Shown: positions 8,750 through 17,522, numbered from the stretch's first letter. The stretch is DNA of 64,000 bases from Roseovarius aestuarii (GCF_019966515.1 NZ_JAIMIB010000003.1:1-64000); one strand, 5' to 3'. Program-made: numbers and translations. The notes: generated from the letters alone by a model not told the origin.

Positions 8750-9115
8750 TTAGCCGATTACACGATGACCACGGCCTTGCATACAGCGCAGCAAGATCGA
8801 ACGACGCGTCTTGTCGCGTTCGTCAAGCCCTTCAAGCGCACCAACCCCACCGCCTGCAGCGACACCGATCAGCGCATCTTCGGCCCAGTCATCGCCACTG
8901 CCGATGGCGTTGATTGCGCCACCCAGAATTGCCCCGGTTATCGCAGGCCTTTTCAACGCGTCCTTGGTGTGGCCTTCTGCCAAATTACGGCATTGGACGA
9001 TGTCGTAATCAAAGCCTGCATTTCTTGTGCCATCGACCAGCAGCGGATCATTGTAGGAGTTGCTGCAAGCGGACAGCATGATCAGCACAAGACATCCTGT
9101 AACCATACGTTTCAT
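8750..9115 (-). CDS. Small glycine-zipper lipoprotein
   Basis: A 121-residue predicted lipoprotein. The start at 9115 (MKRMVTG) gives a compact signal ending in the lipobox LSAC, so the lipidated Cys is about residue 17. The central stretch AITGAILGGAINAIGSG and LIGVAAGGGVGALEG is a glycine-zipper pair of the kind found in outer-membrane 17 kDa-like and osmotically induced lipoproteins. A conserved-looking Cys pair (VQCRNLAEG and LLRCMQG) may form a disulfide. It is upstream of the response regulator on the same strand, and so is probably part of, or regulated by, the same two-component module. Exact function unknown. Confidence 0.75.
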   Translation of the reverse strand: MKRMVTGCLVLIMLSACSNSYNDPLLVDGTRNAGFDYDIVQCRNLAEGHTKDALKRPAITGAILGGAINAIGSGDDWAEDALIGVAAGGGVGALEGLDERDKTRRSILLRCMQGRGHRVIG

Positions 9116-9259
9116 GTTCTTTTCCTTTGAGTTCTCCGGGCTAAACCCGTCTAACCGTCCCGTTGCCTGGAGGCAGACTGAAGGTGACCGGTTTGGACCG
9201 ATTGCAGATTGGTAGGCGGACCGTCGCATGCATCTGAGGCGTCGGCCCTCTGATATTTG

Positions 9260-9742
9260 TCAGTTTTCATACGTGTCTGGGCCGCAGGTCATTTCGTCAA
9301 AATCGCTCATCAGGCCGAACATCCCGAACTCCATCATGTCACCCATGACGTCTGCGAATTCGACGGCATCCTCGATTTCGCGCTCAATAAGCTCTTCCAT
9401 GAGGTCCGGCGTGGCAGCAGTCTGAACGTTGGTTCCCATGATCGTCCCGTCTTGCGCGTTGATCATCAGTTCCGACAGGCTGGTGGCATTTGCCAGCGAC
9501 GCCAAATAGACTTGCGTATCATTGAATTCATCCAGCGTGATTTCGACGATCTGGCCTTCCGCATTTTCACGCGCAATGGTCATGGCTTGCCCAAACTTGA
9601 CAGGGACATCCAACATTTCCTGATAGGAAAACTCCGTGTCGACTTTGTCTTCATCGGAGGCGGCGCTGGCGGCGGTGACCGCCAGGCCAACAAAAATAAC
9701 CGAGACGATAAAGGCGGTGTGTGTAACTCGATTGATGAGCAT
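9260..9742 (-). CDS. Secreted PepSY-domain protein
   Basis: A 160-residue exported protein: Sec signal peptide (about residues 1-28, cleavage near ASA-ASDED) followed by one PepSY-like domain. The pattern FGQAMTIARENAEGQIVEITLDE, then VYLASLANATSLSELMINAQDGTIMG, matches the PepSY layout of helix, two strands and the final DA-x-TG-type turn. The C-terminal part is very acidic and methionine-rich (FADVMGDMMEFGMFGLMSDFDEM), which could bind metal ions. PepSY proteins are frequent neighbours of two-component systems of this kind. A possible regulator site lies upstream (9803-9841). Confidence 0.7.
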   Translation of the reverse strand: MLINRVTHTAFIVSVIFVGLAVTAASAASDEDKVDTEFSYQEMLDVPVKFGQAMTIARENAEGQIVEITLDEFNDTQVYLASLANATSLSELMINAQDGTIMGTNVQTAATPDLMEELIEREIEDAVEFADVMGDMMEFGMFGLMSDFDEMTCGPDTYEN

Positions 9743-9802
9743 CTCATATCCTCTTCTTTGTTGAATGGTCTATTGACCGATGAGAGGAACTTGGACTGCC
9801 AG

Positions 9803-9841
9803 CCTTACAACGTCTCTGCGGGCTCCTTACAATTTTGTAAG
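9803..9841. promoter_or_regulatory. Candidate response-regulator binding repeats upstream of the PepSY gene
   Basis: Two direct copies of CCTTACAA begin at 9803 and 9825, 22 bp apart, i.e. on the same face of the helix. The second is part of the perfect palindrome CTTACAATTTTGTAAG (9826-9841). OmpR-family regulators usually bind direct repeats, so this is the natural candidate site for the nearby regulator; it lies 61-99 bases upstream of the PepSY start. Confidence 0.5.
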
Positions 9842-10049
9842 CTTTTCCGAAGGCGCATAAACAACTGGAGCAACCGGCCCGTCACAACGAAGCCTGAAAT
9901 CCTAGTTTGATTGCTAAATTTCGTAATGAATTTAAAATGTTATGATCCGGCAATACTAGCTTTTCGTGCCAATAAGTGTGTGGTTTGATCGGTCTAATTT
10001 TGATCGCAGAACTGTGCCTAGGTTATGTTAAAACATCACCCGCGAAACA

Positions 10050-10400
10050 TTAAAATGAGGGCGATCTGTCGATATGTATTCGCTGATCAAAGCAAAGCGA
10101 ATCTTGATAGGAGAACAGACCTGCCGGGACAAAATAGCGTGAAGTCTCAAGACTCGTTGCGACGATTTCCGCTATCTCAGTTTCATCATCTCTTCTCTGA
10201 AGTCTTCGGTTGGTGTTTGCCATCCGACGCACTTTCTGGATAAGGGCCGGTGTAAGGGCCGGAAGTGGTCCGACATGCGAACCTGCGGCAATTGCGCAAA
10301 ATATTTGACTTTCAAAAGCGGTCAGACAGTTTAAGAGTGCCTGTTGCCTGAAATCGTCTGGTATTTTTCTAAATTGTTTTGTCTTGCTCAAAAGAGCCAA
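10050..10400 (-). CDS. Doubtful hypothetical protein
   Basis: An open frame of 116 codons from a TTG, with a charged, protein-like composition (KQFRKIPDDFRQQALLNCL, RRDDETEIAEIVATSLETS) but no recognised domain. It is divergent from the membrane protein that starts at 10450. A 19-bp stretch inside it (10146-10164) is repeated exactly at 20953-20971 in a gene-free gap, which suggests that part of the frame is repeat-derived. It may be a gene fragment or no gene at all. Confidence 0.25.
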   Translation of the reverse strand: MALLSKTKQFRKIPDDFRQQALLNCLTAFESQIFCAIAAGSHVGPLPALTPALIQKVRRMANTNRRLQRRDDETEIAEIVATSLETSRYFVPAGLFSYQDSLCFDQRIHIDRSPSF

Positions 10401-10449
10401 CTCGCGATTGATGCTTGATTGATGAAGCGTAAATTTCTACGCATGTTGG

Positions 10450-10920
10450 ATGAATGTGAAGGATTTTCTAACCGCGCTGGCGCGATCGTTTGATCCGAAA
10501 CGCGATTTGGCCGAGATTTCGCCGCGCCCTTTGCTTTTGGCCAAGATCGGTGTTGAGTATGTATTCCGACTTGCAGGCTTTTTCATCGTGCTTTGCCTGA
10601 TCACCGGAATGACGCTAGCGGCATGCCCATCCAATCAAGTCCTTGCAAACCTCCCCTTTATCTTGGGGTTTCTCTTTTGCTTCTACATCGCCGTCACTAC
10701 TCTTGGGTTGCCAGTCTTCGCGATGATCACTGAGATCGAGAACGTGATCGCGCGTCGCATTCTAGGCTACACCACGATTTTTGTCATGCTCGCGGCAACA
10801 CTTTATACTTTTGCTGAATCACCAATTTTCAGTCTTTTGCTTAGCTATGTCGGGCGGTTGTTTCCTGAGGCTATGACGTGTTCCAGTGGATTACTTCAAC
10901 TTGATCCAACTGGAATCTGA
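10450..10920 (+). CDS. Hypothetical membrane protein (three to four helices)
   Basis: A 156-residue protein with no recognised family. The first 40 residues are cytoplasmic-looking (DFLTALARSFDPKRDLAE). Hydrophobic helices follow at about 42-60 (AGFFIVLCLITGMTLA), 68-95 (LPFILGFLFCFYIAVTTLGL) and 108-130 (LGYTTIFVMLAATLYTF), with a weaker one near 135-145. The ribosome binding site is poor. It stands alone between a weak divergent frame and the convergent SDR gene. The layout resembles small Yip1-type or DUF membrane proteins, but I do not assign it. Confidence 0.55.
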   Translation: MNVKDFLTALARSFDPKRDLAEISPRPLLLAKIGVEYVFRLAGFFIVLCLITGMTLAACPSNQVLANLPFILGFLFCFYIAVTTLGLPVFAMITEIENVIARRILGYTTIFVMLAATLYTFAESPIFSLLLSYVGRLFPEAMTCSSGLLQLDPTGI

Positions 10921-10973
10921 GGCATATGGGTTGAGCCCATGACCAATAGGTTCAACCCGATTCACCAACACTT

Positions 10974-11576
10974 TTACGCGTAGTCGGGCGCATCCAGCGT
11001 TTCGCCATTCATGCAGCCCTCTATGGCAGCAACATAGGCCTTGGCGGTGTCTGATGCGGACAGACCGGAACTCGGGTCCATACCCATCTTTTCCATGGTC
11101 TCTTTGACAAAGACCGGGCTAACCGTGTTGACGCGCAATCCACGATCAAGTTCTAGCGCCGTGGCTTTTGCAAATGACTCCAACGCGCCATTTGCCAGGC
11201 TGATTACGACGGAGCCAGGCATCGGCTCTCGGGACAAAATGCCCGCTGTCAGCGTGAACGAGCCGCCGTCGCTGATGTGGTTCTGGCCAACACGAACAAG
11301 GTTGATCTGCCCCATCACTTTGTTGCCAAGCGCAAGGTCGTAAGCGGCATCATCCAGATCGTTGAAGGGCGCGAATCCGGCCAGACCTGCAGTGCTGACC
11401 ACCGCGTCGACGGTGTCGATGGACTTGAACATCGCCTCAATGGAGGCTTTGGAACCGAGGTCGACTTTCACATCGCCATCACTGTAGCCCGCATTGATGA
11501 TGTCATGGTTGGCAGAAAGTGCATCTGCTACTGCGCCGCCGATCAGGCCTGTTGCGCCTACGATAAGGATCTTCAT
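10974..11576 (-). CDS. Short-chain dehydrogenase/reductase, short form
   Basis: A 200-residue SDR. The start at 11576 gives MKILIVGATGLIGGAVADAL, the Rossmann glycine motif in a G-x-x-G-x-x-G form. The catalytic Ser-Tyr-Lys arrangement of typical SDRs is eroded: after FTLTAGILSREPMPGS comes VVISLANGALESFAKATALE, where the usual YxxSK is replaced by SLANGALE. This resembles the atypical 200-residue short SDR group. It is last in a minus-strand set behind a solute-binding protein and a DUF5519 gene, under a divergent LysR gene. Activity on a substrate is uncertain. Confidence 0.85.
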   Translation of the reverse strand: MKILIVGATGLIGGAVADALSANHDIINAGYSDGDVKVDLGSKASIEAMFKSIDTVDAVVSTAGLAGFAPFNDLDDAAYDLALGNKVMGQINLVRVGQNHISDGGSFTLTAGILSREPMPGSVVISLANGALESFAKATALELDRGLRVNTVSPVFVKETMEKMGMDPSSGLSASDTAKAYVAAIEGCMNGETLDAPDYA

Positions 11577-11647
11577 GGTGTTTCTCCGTTGTTTGAAGGG
11601 GTTTGCGCGTTGCCCTTTCGTTTTCGAGGGCAACGCGCGAGATAGGT

Positions 11648-12727
11648 TTAAGGTTTAACGGTGTAGTCCAGGTCGAGCGGTGCGGGGCCAGTGGCTGGGC
11701 CAACGAGTTGCTCGATTTGCAGGCGAAAACGCTCGACCAGATCGCGTTTCAGCATGAAGCGGTGGAAATCTGCGGGGGACGTATTGTAGTGCAGATGGGA
11801 TTTGTATCCACCTGGTGCTTCAATATCCATGCGCGCAGGGAACTGAAGCCACTTGCCCTGGAATTCATCAGAAAGCATCCAGTTCAGATAGAGCTTGGCT
11901 GCGGCCTTGTTCTTGGCATCTGTCGGAATGGCCGCGACCTGGAACCATGTCAGAAAGAAGTCCTCTTCGGGCAGCACAAGGCGTGTATCACTGCCGTCCC
12001 AAGGCACAAACGCCCAGGAGGTTGTAAAGCTCGCGCCATACCAACCATTGTCGATGGCGACATAAGGCATTGATGTGCCACGCACCCAGGTCGGGTCTGT
12101 CGCGACGAGTTTCTCAAGATACTCCCAGCCGTATTTTTCCTTCAGGTTCCAGAATTGGTATAGGACGGCATCATCCGTGTGCGGATAAACCAGGATCAGT
12201 TTGCCCTTCAGGGCTGGATCGAGGTAATCCATCGCATCGCGCGGCGCGTCCGCGTCAGCAATGACACTGTTGTTGTAGACGTTGGTGAAGGCCACGCCGA
12301 ACAGACCGGTCCAATAGCCATGCGGGTCTTTGTAGTCCGGATAGACCTTTTCCCAGTTCTTAGGCTTGTAGCGCTCCAGCAATCCGCGCTCTGCATAGTA
12401 GTCAAAGTCGTGCAGCGTTTGCAGCTGAATGATATCCGGAACATCAGCTTTGCTGTCATCTTTCCGCGCATTATCATAACGGGATGCGTGATAAAAACTC
12501 AGGTCAACACTGTGGGTGAGTTTGATCTCTGGAAAGCGTTCCTTGAACATATCCAGATAGTAGTCAGCCTGATCGTCCTTATCTCCGCCTGCCCGAATGA
12601 CAAGCTCTCCACCTTCAGCGACCGCATCGGCATAAAGCTGGTCAAGTGACTTAGTTTCAATTTCGGTTGCGAGTGCTGAGGTTGCAAAAAGCATGCCTGC
12701 GACAGCACCAAAGAGTGCGTGTTTCAT
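11648..12727 (-). CDS. Orphan ABC-type extracellular solute-binding protein (iron/polyamine class)
   Basis: A 359-residue exported binding protein with a signal peptide cleaved near ALA-TEIETK. The mature domain has features of family 1 binding proteins: ELVIRAGGDKDDQADYYLDMFKERFP at the start, DIIQLQTLHDFDYYAERGLLERY, the hinge region GLFGVAFTNVYNN, and ALKGKLILVYPHTDDAVL. It resembles Fe3+/thiamine/putrescine-type proteins. No permease or ATPase gene adjoins it, so it must use a transporter encoded elsewhere or serve another role. An AAAGGAT site precedes the ATG. It sits between the DUF5519 and SDR genes on the same strand. Confidence 0.85.
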   Translation of the reverse strand: MKHALFGAVAGMLFATSALATEIETKSLDQLYADAVAEGGELVIRAGGDKDDQADYYLDMFKERFPEIKLTHSVDLSFYHASRYDNARKDDSKADVPDIIQLQTLHDFDYYAERGLLERYKPKNWEKVYPDYKDPHGYWTGLFGVAFTNVYNNSVIADADAPRDAMDYLDPALKGKLILVYPHTDDAVLYQFWNLKEKYGWEYLEKLVATDPTWVRGTSMPYVAIDNGWYGASFTTSWAFVPWDGSDTRLVLPEEDFFLTWFQVAAIPTDAKNKAAAKLYLNWMLSDEFQGKWLQFPARMDIEAPGGYKSHLHYNTSPADFHRFMLKRDLVERFRLQIEQLVGPATGPAPLDLDYTVKP

Positions 12728-12755
12728 TATAATATCCTTTCAATGGATTAGGTGG

Positions 12756-13238
12756 TTACGCCGCAGCTTCTTTGCTGGTTGCGTATTCGTAGGATCGGCC
12801 GAGGATGGATTTGATGATGATCAGCTCGGCTTTGTCGCGGGGCGAATACACCATGACCAGGCCAACGGGGCGACGGCCCAGATCAACCAGAGTGTGATGT
12901 TCACCCCACCCTTTCTCGACCACCTCAAACGCATCTTCGCGCGGAAGCTGCACGTGCATGCTGCCATTGTCTGGTTTGGGGTGGATATGGGCGATCTCGC
13001 GACCGATCATGAAGGCCTCGTGATTGCAGGCAGCCTCATCATGCATGACCATGGCGCGGGCACCGGGCACGGACACAAGGCTGTGCGCCTCGTTCACACC
13101 GGGTAGCGAAAACGCCCAGTCGCGCATTTGGTCGACGATTTCATCAGGGCCATGCTGGGTGATCTGGGCATGGGGCAGGCCGTGGGTTGTTTCTGGTTTG
13201 GGGCCAACACGCTGCGACAGGTTCAGGGGGGTAAGCAT
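12756..13238 (-). CDS. DUF5519 (luciferase-domain) family protein
   Basis: A 160-residue protein with the pattern of the DUF5519 family: SLVSVPGARAMVMHDEAA near the middle, AFMIGREIAHIHPKPDNGSMHVQLP, then EKGWGEHHTLVDLG and VMVYSPRDKAELIIIKSIL. The histidine-rich AHIHP motif suggests a cupin-like or metal-associated fold, but the biochemical role of the family is not known. It is first in the minus-strand set (DUF5519, solute-binding protein, SDR), divergent from the LysR gene that begins 84 bases away. Confidence 0.75.
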   Translation of the reverse strand: MLTPLNLSQRVGPKPETTHGLPHAQITQHGPDEIVDQMRDWAFSLPGVNEAHSLVSVPGARAMVMHDEAACNHEAFMIGREIAHIHPKPDNGSMHVQLPREDAFEVVEKGWGEHHTLVDLGRRPVGLVMVYSPRDKAELIIIKSILGRSYEYATSKEAAA

Positions 13239-13322
13239 TTCGTGTCTCCTTTATTCGGGTGAACAACAGATAGCTTGATGTATTGCGCAAGGTAATTCAC
13301 AGTTTCTGCAAGGAGAGCTTGC

Positions 13323-14207
13323 ATGAATACACAGAAATTGGACTGGAGCGACATCCCCTTCGTGCTCGCCGTATGCGAAGCCGGCAGCCTGTCCGGCGCC
13401 GCGCGCCAATTGGGGGTAAACCATTCGACCGTGTTTCGCAGGATCGAAGGGGTGGAAACCCGATTGGGGGTCACCCTATTCGAACGTTTAAGCCACGGCT
13501 ACGTCATGACCGCCGCGGGTGAGCATTTCTTTCGAAACGGGCTAGAGCTGCGGGATGGCATGAACAGCATTCAACGGGAGTTGGGGGGACAGGATCTTCG
13601 ACTGGCTGGTGTTTTGACGGTGACGACAACGGATTCACTGCTGCACTGCCTGACCCCCGTGTTTTCCGGATTTCAGCAGAAGCACCCTGACATTGAACTG
13701 CGGCTTTTGTCCGACACACGACCCCTGGACCTGATGCAGCGTGACGCTGATATTGCTTTGCGCCCGACAAACGCGCCGCCGGAACATTGGATCGGGCGCA
13801 ATCTGTCGAAGCTCGCCTATGCAGCCTATGCCCAGAAAGAATATTTCGAAACCGTACAGAACTTACCCTCAATAGCGCACCGATGGATCAGATTGAATGA
13901 CAGCCTCAATCAATCACCAATGAGTCAGATTACTATAAAGCACAAACCAGAAGGCACACCCGTTACAATGTCTAACTCTCTGATGGGTGTTTTTGAGCTG
14001 GTTCGCGGCGGCCTCGGGTTTGGTGCTTTGCCTTGCTATTTGGGTGAGGCTTGCCCGGACCTAGTTCGTGTTCGCGATCCGGAGGAGAAGTTCAATTCAG
14101 ATCTCTGGATGCTTGCACATCCTGACATCCGCCGAAGTGCCCGGGTCCACGCCTTCTTTGAGTTTGCAACCGAGAACATTCGGGATGGCGGGTTTCGGTT
14201 CCACTAA
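13323..14207 (+). CDS. LysR-family transcriptional regulator
   Basis: A 294-residue LysR protein. The helix-turn-helix spans about residues 8-66 with GSLSGAARQLGVNHSTVFRRI and a wing LGVTLFERLSHGYVMTAAGE. The VNHSTVFRRIEGVE form belongs to the subgroup whose members act on adjoining oxidoreductase and detoxification genes. A strong AAGGAGAG precedes the ATG. It is divergent from the DUF5519/solute-binding/SDR set and convergent with the MATE gene (13 bases between stops). Confidence 0.93.
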   Translation: MNTQKLDWSDIPFVLAVCEAGSLSGAARQLGVNHSTVFRRIEGVETRLGVTLFERLSHGYVMTAAGEHFFRNGLELRDGMNSIQRELGGQDLRLAGVLTVTTTDSLLHCLTPVFSGFQQKHPDIELRLLSDTRPLDLMQRDADIALRPTNAPPEHWIGRNLSKLAYAAYAQKEYFETVQNLPSIAHRWIRLNDSLNQSPMSQITIKHKPEGTPVTMSNSLMGVFELVRGGLGFGALPCYLGEACPDLVRVRDPEEKFNSDLWMLAHPDIRRSARVHAFFEFATENIRDGGFRFH

Positions 14208-14220
14208 ATTTCTGCTGAAC

Positions 14221-15621
14221 TCAACGAATACAGCGCCCGCTCACCACATGCAGGCGATACTGCAGGGGGCAGAAAAACGGCATGAACGGGTTCTCGCCGG
14301 GATGTTCGATTGCCCGGAAGCTCAGCCACACAGCGACTGCCGCAAAGAGGATGCCACCAACGGCCTGGCCGACCAAGACGCCTGGCGCACCCATCCAGCC
14401 AGCGAATACGATTACGAACGGCCAGGTGCCCAGCGTGTGGCGTCCCCAATTGATCCAACTTGAATAGGCCGGGTGGCCCAGGTTGTTGAAGGACGCGTTG
14501 GATACGTAGATTGCACCGTTAAAGAAGTTGGCAAGCGCCAGCGGCCCGCAAAACCAGAACAGCAGCACCCGCGCATCACCCTGCGCATCGAACATATCCG
14601 CCAAGGGGACGCGAACCAGATAGAGAAGCAGGGCTGCGAACAGAACGTAGATCGTCAAAAACTTCATGCCGTCAATGTAGCTTTCGCGAACCCGGTCCAA
14701 GCGGGCCGCCCCAAAGTTTTGCCCAATGATCGGGCCGATCGCGCCCGACAACGCCAGAACTACGGAAAAAACAACGGGCACCAGACGGCCAATGACGGCC
14801 ATGCCGGCCACGGCCTCGGTACCGTATTTGGCCATTTCCCGCGTCACGATAGCGCTTCCCAGGGGTGTCGCGACATTGGTCAGAACGGCGGGTATCGCAA
14901 TCCCAGTGACCTTGGGCAAGTCGCGCCAGACCGATTTGAGGCTACACATGGCAAAGGCGTCATATTTTTTGATCGCCGGGTAAAGCGCAAAGCCCATCGT
15001 GGCGATCCGGGCGGCTACTGTCGCCCAGGCCGCGCCCTCCAGCCCCAGACCCAAGGTGAAGATGAAGAGAGGATCGAGAACTGCGTTCACACCGCCCCCA
15101 AAAAGCGACGGATACATCGCGCGTCGGGCATCGCCATAGGCCCGCAATACCGCGACAGTGACCATTGCCATGCCCGAGAACATCGTCGTGGGCAGGATGA
15201 TCATCAGGTAGGATTTTGCTTTCGCCGCGACCTCTCCTTCTGCGCCGACCAGACCCAGCAGGTAGTTCGCATTCGCAAGCATGATGACGGGAACAGCAAG
15301 GCCGACCGCGAACGTGAAGACAGCAACACTTGTGGCATACCTTCTGGCCTCGTCTTCCTCATGTGCCCCGATCGCGCGCGAGACAAGTGCTGCAGCCGCA
15401 ATCGACAGACCGATATTAATGGCGCTGGCAAAGAACATCAGCGTGCTGGCGTAACCTGCGGATGCGGCAAGCTCATCAATACCCAGCAGAGAGATGAAGA
15501 GGATGTCGATCAGGTCCACGGCAAAGATTGCCATGAGCCCGATACTGGAGGTCAGCGACATCGTCGACACATGGCGCATCAGGTTGCCTTGGGTGAATTT
15601 CGCATCTGCAATGTGAGCCAT
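14221..15621 (-). CDS. MATE-family efflux transporter
   Basis: A 466-residue polytopic protein with about twelve helices in two six-helix halves, typical of multidrug and toxic compound extrusion proteins driven by Na+ or H+. Characteristic pieces are LIDILFISLLGIDELAASAGYAS in helix 1-2, AALVSRAIGAHEEDEARR, and VLALSGAIGPIIGQNFGAARLDRV in the second half. The ATG at 15621 with AGAAGAG at a good distance is preferred to 15627. It is downstream of DoxX, VOC and MoaF-like genes on the same strand and may export a toxic intermediate of that set. A relic of a paralogue lies at 6383-6502. Confidence 0.94.
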   Translation of the reverse strand: MAHIADAKFTQGNLMRHVSTMSLTSSIGLMAIFAVDLIDILFISLLGIDELAASAGYASTLMFFASAINIGLSIAAAALVSRAIGAHEEDEARRYATSVAVFTFAVGLAVPVIMLANANYLLGLVGAEGEVAAKAKSYLMIILPTTMFSGMAMVTVAVLRAYGDARRAMYPSLFGGGVNAVLDPLFIFTLGLGLEGAAWATVAARIATMGFALYPAIKKYDAFAMCSLKSVWRDLPKVTGIAIPAVLTNVATPLGSAIVTREMAKYGTEAVAGMAVIGRLVPVVFSVVLALSGAIGPIIGQNFGAARLDRVRESYIDGMKFLTIYVLFAALLLYLVRVPLADMFDAQGDARVLLFWFCGPLALANFFNGAIYVSNASFNNLGHPAYSSWINWGRHTLGTWPFVIVFAGWMGAPGVLVGQAVGGILFAAVAVWLSFRAIEHPGENPFMPFFCPLQYRLHVVSGRCIR

Positions 15622-15692
15622 GTCCATCTCTTCTTTCTGTCGTCGAACTAAATTTACGCCATGTGACCCCGTAGGTCACATGGCGCGTAAAG

Positions 15693-16103
15693 TCAGGCGG
15701 GCTTTGCTTTGGCAAAGAACGAATGCACGGAATAGACGCCATTTCCGAGAATAGCCAAAGCCAGCATCACAACAGCCCAAAACACCGGAAACTCCCATCC
15801 GCCGCCTTCGTTGGAAAATCCCCAGCCGTTGCTGCCATGCCCAAAATAGGCTGCACCAAGCAATACGGGGATGAGGGCGAGCGATACCAGTCGCGTGTAA
15901 ACACCTGCGATCAGGGCAACACCGCCACCAAGTTCTGCGACAATGGTCAGATATGCCAGCATCCCGGGCAAACCGATTGATTCGAAGTACCCGGCGGTGC
16001 CCGCAGGGGTGAAGACAACAAGTTTGAGCAGCCCATGCGCAATGAAAAGCGTACCCGTGCCCAGCCGCAGCATGAGCGCTGCAAGAGAAGATGTATCAGT
16101 CAT
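15693..16103 (-). CDS. DoxX-family membrane protein
   Basis: A 136-residue four-helix DoxX protein. The signature ALMLRLGTGTLFIAHGLLKL (residues 8-27) is followed by FESIGLPGMLAYLTIVAELGGGVALIAGVYTRLVSLALIPVLLGA and a C-terminal helix VFWAVVMLALAILGNGVYS. DoxX proteins associate with quinone or thiosulfate redox and with detoxification of reactive carbonyls and phenols; the partner enzyme varies. It stands between a VOC dioxygenase-like gene and a MATE gene in a minus-strand set. Confidence 0.9.
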   Translation of the reverse strand: MTDTSSLAALMLRLGTGTLFIAHGLLKLVVFTPAGTAGYFESIGLPGMLAYLTIVAELGGGVALIAGVYTRLVSLALIPVLLGAAYFGHGSNGWGFSNEGGGWEFPVFWAVVMLALAILGNGVYSVHSFFAKAKPA

Positions 16104-16165
16104 TTCTAGCGACCTTCTGATTGAGATTGAGATGAAAGGGGCGCCGTTTCCGCTGCCCCAGATAT

Positions 16166-17062
16166 TCAGACTAGCCGGACGTCGATGCCGGAGGGATCGC
16201 GAACGACGATCTCATCATCGCCGATCGAATATGTGTAACCGCTGTCGGGCAGCCGTGCGGCCACCTGATCCAGCAGCGACCGGTCGTTGAATTGAAGCGT
16301 GTAGCTTTTGAGCCCGGTCATGCTGTCATCGCGCGCAGGATGACCCTTGCTGTGCCATTCGTTCGCGCTGATATGGTGGTGGTAGCCACCTGTCGCGTAA
16401 AACCACGCGCTGGTGTAGCCCAGCATCAGGTCAAACCCCAGCAGGTCCTGTGCAAAAGCGTTGATGTCGCTGTAGGACGATACTTTCAGGTGGATATGGC
16501 CCAGTGACGTACCCGCCTCCATACCCGACCAGGGCTGGCCCTTGCCTTCGGCGTACAGCCGGTCCAGATCCATCGGCAGAGATGCCATCTGAACAAAGTC
16601 GTTGTCATCAAACGTCCACTCGGACCGTGGCGTATCGCGATAGACCTCGATGCCATTGCCTTCGGGGTCGTCCAGGTAGATGGCTTCACTGACAAGGTGG
16701 TTCGACGCGCCTGACAATGTGATTTTGCTGTCAACCACATGGGCGAACCAGCGTGCGAGGGCGGCACGGCTTGGCACAACAAAAGCGTTGTGAAACAGAC
16801 CCGGCGCAGACTTTGGTGCAAGTTCGGCCTCTACGTCTTGTGTTAGCGTTAATAGGGGTTCGCCAGCGATACCCATTTTGATCTGACCGACATCTCCGTT
16901 TAGATATTCCAGTCCAATGACATCTTCATACCAGGCTGCCATCTCTTGCAAGTCACGAACTATCAATTCGGACGATGCGACATGGGCGGGCATCTCGCTG
17001 GGAGGTCCGGCGCGAAACTCTGCGTATTTGCCGTCAGCCGGCTTCAGGTGGACTTGTGACAT
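16166..17062 (-). CDS. VOC-superfamily protein resembling catechol 2,3-dioxygenase (CatE type)
   Basis: A 298-residue protein with two vicinal-oxygen-chelate modules. The first starts at HVASSELIVRDLQEMAAWYEDVIGLEYL (about residues 28-55) and ends in GNGIEVYRDTPRSEW. The second begins SLGHIHLKVSSYSDINAFAQDLLGFDLM (about 200-227) and ends in DPSGIDVRLV. Histidines in GHIHLK and in GYHHHISANEW are probable metal ligands. The length and arrangement match CatE-like extradiol dioxygenases and glyoxalase-type proteins. ATG at 17062 with AAGGAAT is preferred over an upstream start. It is probably co-expressed with DoxX and the MoaF-like gene. Confidence 0.88.
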   Translation of the reverse strand: MSQVHLKPADGKYAEFRAGPPSEMPAHVASSELIVRDLQEMAAWYEDVIGLEYLNGDVGQIKMGIAGEPLLTLTQDVEAELAPKSAPGLFHNAFVVPSRAALARWFAHVVDSKITLSGASNHLVSEAIYLDDPEGNGIEVYRDTPRSEWTFDDNDFVQMASLPMDLDRLYAEGKGQPWSGMEAGTSLGHIHLKVSSYSDINAFAQDLLGFDLMLGYTSAWFYATGGYHHHISANEWHSKGHPARDDSMTGLKSYTLQFNDRSLLDQVAARLPDSGYTYSIGDDEIVVRDPSGIDVRLV

Positions 17063-17126
17063 AGCGGTATTCCTTCTTGAAACTGGGAGGATGCGGCCCA
17101 CCCTCAGTACCGTGGGCCGGACCGGA

Positions 17127-17522
17127 TCAGTTGCCAGTGGAGAATTCTAGCAGCTCGCCTTTGAGCGGATAGTGCTCTTCTTCGTTGGAAACGATGCCGT
17201 TGATGGTTTTGGCTTCGGTGTTTAAGATCACGTTGACGGTGTAACCTGCTCTTTCCAGCCACGACAGAAGGTAGACACCCTCGGCGATGTCGGTTGAATA
17301 GAAACCGTTTTCAGTCGCGGACTTGCCCTTTTCTGCTCCTTCGAGACCTTCCCATTTGATCTGACCGTCGGCCAACAGGGTCAGGCGGTATTCGCCAGCA
17401 AAAGCGCCTTCAGTCCAGACATAGCGTGCGCCACCGCCTTCACTCATCCCATCGGCGAAGGATGTGGTTGCAAACAGTGCCAGTGCGGCTGTGGATACGG
17501 TTGTTTTGATCAGGTTTTTCAT
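17127..17522 (-). CDS. Secreted MoaF-like small protein
   Basis: A 131-residue exported protein. A Sec signal peptide (MKNLIKTTVSTAALALFATTSFA) precedes a beta-rich domain: RYVWTEGAFAGEYRLTLLADGQIKWEG, then GVYLLSWLERAGYTVNVILN and KTINGIVSNEEEHYPLKGE. The strand pattern with the SWxExxGxTVxxV core resembles MoaF and phenolic-acid-decarboxylase calycin-like domains, which bind small molecules. First gene of the minus-strand set facing a divergent LysR gene. The family call is by eye and only moderately secure; the signal peptide is clear. Confidence 0.6.
   Translation of the reverse strand: MKNLIKTTVSTAALALFATTSFADGMSEGGGARYVWTEGAFAGEYRLTLLADGQIKWEGLEGAEKGKSATENGFYSTDIAEGVYLLSWLERAGYTVNVILNTEAKTINGIVSNEEEHYPLKGELLEFSTGN

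Noticed and set aside
14473..15651. 392-codon open frame on the plus strand
   Set aside because: Antisense to the MATE gene; composition rich in Arg, His and Gln and no domain.
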